Below, piece after piece: positions 6,371 to 13,335 of a DNA stretch of 54,791 bases. Each line of letters begins with the position of its first letter. The first letter of the stretch is position 1. The notes beneath the pieces are model-generated. The model was given only the letters and a program-made list of their open reading frames with translations. It did not search any database and was not told the DNA's origin. The position numbers and the translations under genes are program-made. Source of the DNA: an uncultured Reyranella sp. (GTDB lineage: Bacteria; Pseudomonadota; Alphaproteobacteria; Reyranellales; Reyranellaceae); NCBI GenBank assembly GCA_937915145.1, contig CALDNT010000256.1, forward strand, positions 1 through 54,791, read 5' to 3'.

Positions 6371-7663
6371 CTAGGCGGCAGCCAGCGCCTGGTCGAGATC
6401 GGCCAGGATGTCCTCGATATGTTCCAGTCCGATCGACAGCCGGACATAGCCTGGCGTCACGCCGGTCTGGGCCTGCTCCTCGGCCGATAGCTGCGAATGG
6501 GTGGTCGAGGCGGGGTGGATGGCGAGGCTGCGGGCGTCGCCGATATTGGCCACGTGATAGAACATTTTCAGGCCATCGATGAACTTGCGGCCGGCCTCGG
6601 CGCCGCCCTTGAGCTCGAAGCCCAGCAGCCCGCCATAGCCGCGCGACAGATGCTGGTCGGCGCGCTTCTTCGCCTCGCCTTTCATCAGCGACGGATGGAT
6701 CACCTTGGCGATCTTCTTGTTGGCGGCGAGATGCTTGGCCACGGCGATGGCGTTGTCGCAATGCACCCGCATGCGCAGCGGCAGGGTCTCCAGTCCCTGG
6801 ATGAACATGAAGGCGTTAAAAGGGCTCATCGGCGCGCCGACGTCGCGCAGCAGCGTGACGCGGGCCTTGATGATGTAGGCCACCGGTCCCATCGGCTTGG
6901 TGGCCTCGGTCCATACCGCGCCGTGGTAGCTGGGGTCGGGCGTGTTCAGCATCGGGAAGCGGTCCTTGTGCTTGGCCCAGTCGAAGTTGCCGCCGTCGAC
7001 CAGGATGCCGCCGATCGAGGTGCCGTGGCCGCCGATGTATTTCGTCGTCGAATGCAGCACGATCGCCGCACCATGGTCGAACGGCCGGCACAGCACCGGC
7101 GCCGCCGTGTTGTCCATGATCAGCGGCACGCCCAGCTCGCGGCCGATGCGCGCCACCTGGGCGATCGGGAACACTGCCAGCTTCGGGTTGGGCAGGGTCT
7201 CGGCGTAGTAGCAGCGGGTCTTGGCGTCGGTGGCGCGACGGAAATTCTCCGGATCGGCCGGATCGACGAAGCGGCACTCGATGCCCATGGTCTTCATGGT
7301 GTTGGCGAACAGATTCCAGGTACCGCCGTAGAGGTCGGTGGAAGCGACGAAATTATCGCCGGCGTGGCAGATGTTCTGGACTGCGAACAGCGAGGCCGCC
7401 TGGCCCGAGCCCAGCGCCAGGGCCGCGACCCCGCCTTCGAGGGCGGCGATGCGCTGTTCCAGCACGTCGTTGGTCGGGTTCATGATGCGGCTATAAATGT
7501 TGCCCATCTCGGCCAGGCCAAACAGGTTCTGGGCGTGCTGGGTGTCGCGGAACTGGAAGCTGGTGGTCTGGTAGATCGGTACCGCCACGGCGGTGGTCGC
7601 GGGATCGCTGCGGTAGCCGGCGTGCAGCACGACGGTCTCGGGATGCTTGCTGTTGGTCGCCAT
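6371..7663 (-). CDS. metY: O-acetylhomoserine aminocarboxypropyltransferase (sulfhydrylase)
   Basis: 430 residues, the usual length for this PLP enzyme, starting at 7663 behind CAGGAGGA. It makes homocysteine (or methionine from methanethiol) from O-acetylhomoserine. Seen: the N-terminal segment Glu-Thr-Val-Val-Leu-His-Ala-Gly-Tyr, Tyr-Ser-Arg at 57-59 for phosphate binding, Asp184 in Ile-Met-Asp-Asn-Thr for the PLP nitrogen, and the Schiff-base lysine Lys208 in Ser-Thr-Thr-Lys-Tyr-Ile-Gly-Gly. It is divergent from the PPOX operon 90 bases away. That operon carries a MetX-like hydrolase, so a functional link is possible. Methionine gamma-lyase is the main alternative. Confidence 0.9.
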   Translation of the reverse strand: MATNSKHPETVVLHAGYRSDPATTAVAVPIYQTTSFQFRDTQHAQNLFGLAEMGNIYSRIMNPTNDVLEQRIAALEGGVAALALGSGQAASLFAVQNICHAGDNFVASTDLYGGTWNLFANTMKTMGIECRFVDPADPENFRRATDAKTRCYYAETLPNPKLAVFPIAQVARIGRELGVPLIMDNTAAPVLCRPFDHGAAIVLHSTTKYIGGHGTSIGGILVDGGNFDWAKHKDRFPMLNTPDPSYHGAVWTEATKPMGPVAYIIKARVTLLRDVGAPMSPFNAFMFIQGLETLPLRMRVHCDNAIAVAKHLAANKKIAKVIHPSLMKGEAKKRADQHLSRGYGGLLGFELKGGAEAGRKFIDGLKMFYHVANIGDARSLAIHPASTTHSQLSAEEQAQTGVTPGYVRLSIGLEHIEDILADLDQALAAA

Positions 7664-7753
7664 GGTGTTCCTCCTGCGGGAAGGTCCCGTAACCCCGGTT
7701 GGCCCGGCCTGATTCATGCTACGATTTCGACATCTTTCCGCGAGGTCAACCCC

Positions 7754-8416
7754 ATGCCCGACTCGATATTGCCCCGTGCCCCGGCCCTGCTCGATGCCGC
7801 CGGTGCCGCCGCCCTCGTCGCCTCCTACAAGCCGGTCTCGAAAGGCGCGGCGCTAAAAGACATCGGCCGCATCGATCCGCACATGGCGCGGTTCATCGGC
7901 CTGTCGCCGATCTGTCTGATCGCCACCGCCGATGCTGCGGGAAAGCAGGATGTGACGCCGCGCGGCGATCCGCCGGGTTCGTTCAAGGTGCTGGACGAAC
8001 ACACCGTGGCGCTGGCCGACCGGCCGGGCAACAACCGGCTCGATACATTGCGAAACCTGCTCGAGAATCCGGAGATCGCGCTCATTTTCCTGCTGCCCGG
8101 CACCAACGAGACGGTGCGGCTGGCCGGCACCGCGCGGCTGTCGGTCGATCCCGAATTGCTGGCGTCGATGGCGGTGCAGGGCAAGGAACCGCATTGCGCC
8201 GTCGTGGTGCAGGTACGCCAGGCCTATCTCCATTGCGCCAAGGCGCTGCTGCGCTCGCGGCTGTGGACCGGCGACTATGTGCAGCCCAAGGGCACCTTCC
8301 CCTCGATCGGCCGCATGATCGGCGACCAGCTCGGCATGAGCGAAGAGGAGAAACAGCAGCGCGAGGCCACCACCGAGATCGCCTACAGGGACGGACTATG
8401 GGCGCCTATCAAGTAA
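7754..8416 (+). CDS. PPOX-class FMN-dependent flavoprotein
   Basis: 220 residues. The split-barrel flavin fold is shown by Cys-Leu-Ile-Ala-Thr-Ala-Asp (about 56-62), Asp-Val-Thr-Pro-Arg-Gly-Asp (67-73), Asp-Arg-Pro-Gly-Asn-Asn-Arg (near 93-99) and Leu-Ile-Phe-Leu-Leu-Pro-Gly-Thr-Asn-Glu-Thr. This matches the pyridoxamine-phosphate-oxidase-like subgroup resembling mycobacterial MSMEG_1061, which binds FMN or F420; the substrate is unknown. It is the first gene of a tight five-gene run and overlaps the desaturase by 19 bases. Confidence 0.85.
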   Translation: MPDSILPRAPALLDAAGAAALVASYKPVSKGAALKDIGRIDPHMARFIGLSPICLIATADAAGKQDVTPRGDPPGSFKVLDEHTVALADRPGNNRLDTLRNLLENPEIALIFLLPGTNETVRLAGTARLSVDPELLASMAVQGKEPHCAVVVQVRQAYLHCAKALLRSRLWTGDYVQPKGTFPSIGRMIGDQLGMSEEEKQQREATTEIAYRDGLWAPIK

Positions 8417-9321
8417 CCGGACAGCGCGCCCGCCAGATGCGGGCGGTGCCGGCCCCGGTTCTGAAACGGCTCTATGGCCGTTCCGACATCAAGGGGCTGG
8501 TGCAGACCAGCGCGCATCTGTTGCTGCTGGCGGCCGGCGGTTGGCTGGTGCTTGCGACGCGCGACAGCTGGTGGGTGGTGCCGGCGTTGCTACTGCAGGG
8601 CGTACTGGTGAACGCGCTGTTCGGCGCGCTACATGAATCGGTGCATTACGGCACGTTCCGGACGCGCTGGCCGAACGACGTGCTGGCGTTCTTCGCTGGC
8701 GCCGCGATCCTGAACAACGCCGCCTTCTACCGGCACTATCACTACGCCCATCATCGTTACACCCAGGATCCGGCGCGCGATCCCGAACTCCTCAGCGCGG
8801 TCGTGCCGCGGACCTGGGGCCAGTATCTGTTCCGTGCGAGCGCTATTCCCTTCGTGATGATCCGCCTGCGCGACATCTTCGTCTTCCCCCTCGGCCGTCG
8901 CGGCGACGTCGATTACATCGACGAGGCCGGCTGGCCCGAGGTCCATCGCTGGGGCCGGTTGCTGCTCGCGCTTTATGTCGCCCTGATCGTGGGTTCGGTC
9001 GTGTTCGCGACCGACGTCGTGCTGTGGGCCTGGTTCCTGCCGTTGCTGGTCGGATTGCCGCTGCTGCGACTCTATCTTCTGTGCGAGCACACGCTCTGTC
9101 CCGAGAGTGACGACGGCTTCGCCAACACCCGCACGACGCTGTCCAACCAGGTGGTGCGGTTCCTGATGTGGAACCTGCCCTACCATGCCGAGCATCATCT
9201 TTTTCCCAGCATTCCGTTCCATCATCTGCCGGAGGCGCACCGCCATCTGCGGCCGCATCTGAAATACGTGGCGCGGAGCTACACCCAGGTGCACCGCGAG
9301 ATCATCCGGGGCTTTGCGTGA
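8398..9321 (+). CDS. Membrane fatty acid desaturase-like protein
   Basis: 307 residues from ATG 8398 inside the end of the PPOX gene. Three histidine boxes are present: His-Glu-Ser-Val-His (79-83), His-Tyr-His-Tyr-Ala-His-His (113-119) and His-Ala-Glu-His-His (263-267), the eight-histidine di-iron set of membrane desaturases and hydroxylases. Hydrophobic segments near 40-55, 60-80, 185-205 and 208-230 fit two membrane hairpins. Activity could be acyl desaturation or hydroxylation of another lipid-soluble substrate. Its stop overlaps the next gene in a GTGA. Confidence 0.88.
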   Translation: MGAYQVTGQRARQMRAVPAPVLKRLYGRSDIKGLVQTSAHLLLLAAGGWLVLATRDSWWVVPALLLQGVLVNALFGALHESVHYGTFRTRWPNDVLAFFAGAAILNNAAFYRHYHYAHHRYTQDPARDPELLSAVVPRTWGQYLFRASAIPFVMIRLRDIFVFPLGRRGDVDYIDEAGWPEVHRWGRLLLALYVALIVGSVVFATDVVLWAWFLPLLVGLPLLRLYLLCEHTLCPESDDGFANTRTTLSNQVVRFLMWNLPYHAEHHLFPSIPFHHLPEAHRHLRPHLKYVARSYTQVHREIIRGFA

Positions 9322-10301
9322 AGACCGGCGAAGGCGTGTTCGACTGCGGCGACCTCGCGCTGCAGCGCGGCGGCACGCTCAAGGCGGCGCGCATCGTCTA
9401 CAAGACCTACGGCACGCTTTCGCCCGGGCGCGACAACGTCATTGTCTATCCCACCAGCTACTCGGCCCATCATACCGACATCGAATGGCTGGTCGGCGTC
9501 GAACACGCGCTCGACCCCAGTCGCTACTTCATCGTCATTCCCAACATGTTCACCAACGGCCTGTCGTCGTCGCCGTCCAACGCGCCCGGGGGTACACCTG
9601 ATTTTCCTCAGGTGACGACCTACGACAACGTCATGCAGCAGCGGCGGCTGGTGGCCGAACTGTTCGGCGTCGACCGCGTGAAGATGGTCTACGGCTGGTC
9701 GATGGGCGCGCAGCAGGCCTATCACTGGGCCGCCCTGTTCGGCGATTCGGTCGAACGCATCGTGGTCAACTGCGGCTCGGCCCGCACGGCGCCGCACAAT
9801 TTCGTCTTCCTCGAAGGCGTCCGGGCGACACTGCAGGCCGCTGCCACGCCCGAGCAGGGCCTGCGCGCCATGGGCCGCATCTATGCCGGCTGGGCGCTCA
9901 GCCAGACTTTCTATCGTCGCGAGCTGTGGCGCGGCCTGGGCTTCGCCAGCCTGGAGGATTTCCTGGTGCGTTCGTGGGAAGCCAGCTTCGTGCGCCGCGA
10001 CCGGGCCGATCTTCTGGCCCAGCTTTGGACCTGGCAGCATGGCGATATCTCGGCCAACGATCTTTACCGCGGCGACCTGCAGATGGCGCTCAGTGGCATC
10101 ACGGCCAAGGTGCTGCTGATGCCGTCGGCCACCGATCTCTATTTCCAGACCGACGACAACCGCGCCGAGCTGCCTCATCTCAGGAACGCCAGGCTGGTGG
10201 AAATTCCCTCGGTATGGGGCCATCGTGCCGGCAACCCGCTGACAAACCCCGAGGACGCGGCGTTCATTGACGCCCAGGTAGAGGCACTGCTCGATGCATG
10301 A
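9318..10301 (+). CDS. MetX-like alpha/beta hydrolase
   Basis: 327 residues from GTG 9318. The start Gly-Asp-Leu-Ala-Leu-Gln-Arg-Gly-Gly-Thr-Leu then Ala-Arg-Ile-Val-Tyr-Lys-Thr-Tyr-Gly-Thr-Leu is the homoserine O-acetyltransferase (MetX) pattern. The nucleophile is Ser128 in Gly-Trp-Ser-Met-Gly; an Asp in Ala-Thr-Asp-Leu-Tyr and a His in Trp-Gly-His-Arg-Ala-Gly near the C-terminus complete the triad. It is shorter than true MetX (about 370-400) and sits in the selenoprotein operon, so the acyl acceptor may not be homoserine. The divergent metY keeps a methionine link open. Confidence 0.85.
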   Translation: MKTGEGVFDCGDLALQRGGTLKAARIVYKTYGTLSPGRDNVIVYPTSYSAHHTDIEWLVGVEHALDPSRYFIVIPNMFTNGLSSSPSNAPGGTPDFPQVTTYDNVMQQRRLVAELFGVDRVKMVYGWSMGAQQAYHWAALFGDSVERIVVNCGSARTAPHNFVFLEGVRATLQAAATPEQGLRAMGRIYAGWALSQTFYRRELWRGLGFASLEDFLVRSWEASFVRRDRADLLAQLWTWQHGDISANDLYRGDLQMALSGITAKVLLMPSATDLYFQTDDNRAELPHLRNARLVEIPSVWGHRAGNPLTNPEDAAFIDAQVEALLDA

Positions 10302-11736
10302 AGGTCTTCCCAGCGACGGTCTGGTGATCGTCGCCAAGCGCGACTGTCCGACCTGTGTCCTGATCGAGCCGGTGATGCAGAGCCTCGATCGTGCCGGTCC
10401 TCTCGCCGTCATCAGCCAGGACGATCCGGTATTTCCGTCGGGTATCGGGCGCGTGATCGACGACCACGATCTGCAGCGTTCCTTCCGGCTCGGCATCGAA
10501 ACCGTGCCCACCCTGATCCGCCTGAAAGGCGGCCGCGAAGTCGAACGCACCGTGGGCTGGGATCGCGCCGAATGGATCCGCGTCGCCGGCGCGGCCGCCG
10601 CAGGCGATGGCCTGCCGGCATGGCAGCCGGGCTGCGGCTCCAAAAGCGTCGAGCCCGGCGTGCATGAAACCCTGGTTGCGCGCTACGGCGATCCCGGCCT
10701 CGGGTCGCGCGAGATCGCGGTCGGCGAATGGGACGATCCGATCGAGGCCTGCTTCGAGCGCGGCTGGAGCGACGGGCTGCCCGTCGTGCCGCCAACCACC
10801 GACCGCATTCTGCGCATGCTGGGCGGCACTGAGCGCAAGCCGGATGAGATCGTGGGTCTGATTCCGCCCAACCTCGCACCCTGCACGGTCGAGAAGGTGG
10901 CGATCAACGCCGTAATGGCCGGCTGCAAGCCGGAATACATGCCGGTGGTTCTGGGTGTCCTCGAAGCGGCGCTCGATCCGCTGTTCGTCCTGCACGGCCT
11001 GCTGTGCACCACGCATTTCTCGGGGCCGCTGGTCATCATCAACGGACCCGCCGCCAAGGCAATCGGCATGAACAGTGGCGTCAATGCGCTGGGCCAGGGC
11101 AATCGCGCCAACGCCACCATCGGCCGCGCACTGCAGCTCATCGTGCGCAACGTCGGCGGCGGCCTGCCGGGCGGCATGGACCGCGCCACGCTGGGCAATC
11201 CCGGCAAGTTCACCTTCTGCTTCGCCGAAGATGAATCCGATCCCGACTGGGAGCCGCTGGCGCAACGCCGCGGGATTGCCGCAGGCAAGAGCGCCGTCAC
11301 TTTATTTCATGGCGAGGGCGTGAACGGCTTCATCGACCAGAAGTCGCGGACGCCGGAGGAACTCGTGCGTTCGCTGGCGATGGGCCTGTTCGGCGTCGGT
11401 CATCCCAAGCTCTGCCTTGCCGGCAACGCCGTGCTGGTGCTGGCGCCCGAGCACTACAGGATTTTCAAGGACGGCGGTTTTGACCGCCGGCGCATCGAGG
11501 ATGAGCTTTACAAGGCCTTGAAGCGGCCGGGCAGCGAGCTTGTCCGCGGTGCCCAGAATGTCGCCGAGGGCATGCCGCCGTCGTTTGCCGACAAGATGGT
11601 CGACAAATTCCAGCCCGACGGGCTTCTGATCGTTCGCGCCGGCGGTGAAGCCGGGCTATTCTCGGCCATCATCGGCGGCTGGCCCGGCCAGTCGGTACGC
11701 GATGAGTGCCAGGCCGTGACACAGGAAATTCGCTGA
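10294..11736 (+). CDS. Thioredoxin-domain protein fused to UGSC-associated domain
   Basis: 480 residues, overlapping the hydrolase by 8 bases. Residues ~8-105 are a thioredoxin fold with redox pair Cys18-Pro-Thr-Cys21 and a cis-Pro loop (Thr-Val-Pro-Thr-Leu). Residues ~145-480 are a separate domain with Gly-Trp-Ser-Asp-Gly-Leu-Pro-Val-Val-Pro-Pro-Thr, then Ala-Gly-Cys-Lys-Pro-Glu-Tyr and Asn-Ala-Leu-Gly-Gln-Gly-Asn-Arg-Ala-Asn-Ala-Thr. From memory, such proteins travel with UGSC proteins; their reaction is unknown. The layout suggests the thioredoxin part reduces a selenenyl or disulfide intermediate of the next gene product. That is inference. Confidence 0.8.
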   Translation: MHEGLPSDGLVIVAKRDCPTCVLIEPVMQSLDRAGPLAVISQDDPVFPSGIGRVIDDHDLQRSFRLGIETVPTLIRLKGGREVERTVGWDRAEWIRVAGAAAAGDGLPAWQPGCGSKSVEPGVHETLVARYGDPGLGSREIAVGEWDDPIEACFERGWSDGLPVVPPTTDRILRMLGGTERKPDEIVGLIPPNLAPCTVEKVAINAVMAGCKPEYMPVVLGVLEAALDPLFVLHGLLCTTHFSGPLVIINGPAAKAIGMNSGVNALGQGNRANATIGRALQLIVRNVGGGLPGGMDRATLGNPGKFTFCFAEDESDPDWEPLAQRRGIAAGKSAVTLFHGEGVNGFIDQKSRTPEELVRSLAMGLFGVGHPKLCLAGNAVLVLAPEHYRIFKDGGFDRRRIEDELYKALKRPGSELVRGAQNVAEGMPPSFADKMVDKFQPDGLLIVRAGGEAGLFSAIIGGWPGQSVRDECQAVTQEIR

Positions 11737-11749
11737 GGGAGATACGTCC

Positions 11750-12274
11750 ATGAACGTCGTAACCAAGCTGCGCGATCCGACGGCCGAGACCTCGCCCGTC
11801 CGCCGTTCCCGCCTGGCGCCACCGCTCTCGCTCGAGGGCAAGAGCGTCGCGCTGATGGATATCGGCAAGGCGCGTGGGTCGGAATTCATCGATCGGCTCG
11901 AAGGTCACTTCAGGAAAGCCGGTGTCACCACCCGGCGCTACCGCAAACCCACGAACACCAAGGTGGCGCCGACCGATCTGCTGCAGAAGATCGCGGCGGA
12001 AAACCAGCTTGCGGTGATCGCGCTGAGCGATTGAGGCTCCTGCACATCGTGCAGTCTGCACGACCTTCACAGCCTCGACGGACGCGGCCTTCCCGGCGTC
12101 AACATCGTCACCACCCACTTTGCCCAGGGCGTCGAAGCGCAAAGCGACGCGCTGGGATTTGAACCGGGCGTGGTCTACGTGCCGCACCCGATCCAGAACC
12201 GCACCACGGCCGAGATCGAGGCCTACGCCGACCAGGCGTTTGAAAAAGTGATGGCGCTGCTGAAGGCCACCTAG
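11750..12274 (+). CDS. UGSC-motif selenoprotein (in-frame TGA = Sec95)
   Basis: Read through the TGA at 12032-12034, the frame gives 174 residues ending in TAG at 12272. Residues 88-100 read Val-Ile-Ala-Leu-Ser-Asp-(Ala/Ser region) into Sec-Gly-Ser-Cys-Thr-Ser-Cys, the motif that names the UGSC family. The part after TGA is clearly protein (Gly-Val-Asn-Ile-Val-Thr-Thr-His-Phe, Tyr-Val-Pro-His-Pro-Ile-Gln-Asn-Arg), so TGA is not the true end. GGGAGA precedes the ATG. The Sec and two following cysteines suggest redox catalysis; the reaction is unknown. Last gene of the five-gene run; its TAG overlaps the convergent stop in CTAG. Confidence 0.88.
12032..12063 (+). promoter_or_regulatory. Bacterial SECIS hairpin of the UGSC gene
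   Basis: Directly after the TGA, TCGTGCA (12047-12053) pairs perfectly with TGCACGA (12057-12063) around the loop GTC. Counting the T of TGA as 1, the loop G and U are at 23 and 24, the same places as the SelB-contacted G23-U24 of Escherichia coli fdhF, whose apical part (GCAGGUCUGC) is nearly the same. An alternative hairpin, CTGCAC/GTGCAG (12040-12054), competes with it. Confidence 0.8.
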
Positions 12275-13335
12275 TCCTTTTCGGGAATCACGGCTGGCTG
12301 CACGACAGTGGGATCGGTCGCGGCGGGTTCCGGTGGTGCGGGCGGTGGCACGATGGGCGGCGGAGCAGGCGCCGGTATCGTGGCCAGGAACGCGGCCACA
12401 GCGGCGGCTGTCGCCCCGGGGTCTTCTTCCATTGGATTATGGCCGAGCTTCTCGAAGATCTCGAGTTGGGCGCCCTTGATATCGCGCTGGAAGCGGAACG
12501 CATCGGCAACCGGTATCCAGCGGTCCTTTGCGCCCCAAAGGATCAAAGTCGGTACCTTCAGGCGCTTGAGTGGCGTGGGATCGAGCGGTTCCTGGGCGCG
12601 GGCGCGCTGCAAGGTGGCTTCGCGGTTGCCGGGGAAGCGCTGTAGTTCATCGTAGCGACGGACGCGCTCGGGCGTCACCATCGCGGGATCGGCATAGACC
12701 TCGGTGAGCGAACGCCGCGCCAGGCGCTCGGGCCGGAAGTAGACGCCGACGTCGCCCAACCCCGTCAACCGGGCGAGCCGGGTTGGCCACGGCGTTTCGC
12801 CCTGGCGCGGATAGCCGGCGGAGTCGATCAGAATAAGCGCACTTACCCGGTCGGGCCGGGTGGCGGCGAAGCTCCAGGCTACGGCACCTCCCATCGAGTG
12901 TCCGGCCATCGCGAAGCGCTCGAGGCGCAGGGTATCGACCAGCACTTCGACGAAATCGGTGTAGGCCTCGAGGGTATATTCGTCGCGCGGCCAGGCACCG
13001 GTCAGGCCATGCCCGGGCAGGTCGACCGAGATGACGCGGACCTGGCGGCCGAGATCGCGCGCCCAATCCTCCCACACATGCAACGATTCTTGTGCGCCGT
13101 GGATCAACACCAGCGGCCTTGCATCAGGGTCGCCCTGATCCCTCACATGGGTACGCACGCCGCCGATGTCGATGAACTTCGAGCGGTCGTCCGAATAGCG
13201 GGCGATCAGCATTTCCGGCGGCAGTGTCGGTGCGTAGGCCCACAGTACGACGCCCATCAAGGCGCCGGCGGCGAACAGCAGGTAGAGCGACCAGCGCCGG
13301 CGCGGCGCGTCAGATCTTCGGCGGCGGGGTGCCAT
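12271..13335 (-). CDS. Membrane-anchored alpha/beta hydrolase
   Basis: 354 residues. After a basic start, one hydrophobic segment (about 15-33) anchors the protein; the hydrolase fold follows. Visible are His-Gly-Ala (oxyanion loop), nucleophile Ser in Gly-His-Ser-Met-Gly-Gly near 146, acid Asp in Gly-Ala-Lys-Asp-Arg-Trp, and His in Leu-Gly-His-Asn-Pro-Met-Glu. A Pro/Ala-rich tail of about 40 residues ends the protein. It overlaps the MscS gene upstream by 26 bases, so the two are probably cotranscribed. Substrate unknown. Confidence 0.85.
   Translation of the reverse strand: MAPRRRRSDAPRRRWSLYLLFAAGALMGVVLWAYAPTLPPEMLIARYSDDRSKFIDIGGVRTHVRDQGDPDARPLVLIHGAQESLHVWEDWARDLGRQVRVISVDLPGHGLTGAWPRDEYTLEAYTDFVEVLVDTLRLERFAMAGHSMGGAVAWSFAATRPDRVSALILIDSAGYPRQGETPWPTRLARLTGLGDVGVYFRPERLARRSLTEVYADPAMVTPERVRRYDELQRFPGNREATLQRARAQEPLDPTPLKRLKVPTLILWGAKDRWIPVADAFRFQRDIKGAQLEIFEKLGHNPMEEDPGATAAAVAAFLATIPAPAPPPIVPPPAPPEPAATDPTVVQPAVIPEKD

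Noticed and set aside
6497-8416. Long antisense frame over metY running into the PPOX gene
   Set aside because: It is a high-GC shadow of metY; only the portion from 7754 is a real gene, with its own start.
11750-12034. UGSC gene as a pseudogene or a 94-residue short protein
   Set aside because: Protein-like sequence continues in frame for 80 residues, the codon lies exactly at the Sec of the named motif, and a SECIS-like hairpin follows. Recoding is the better reading.
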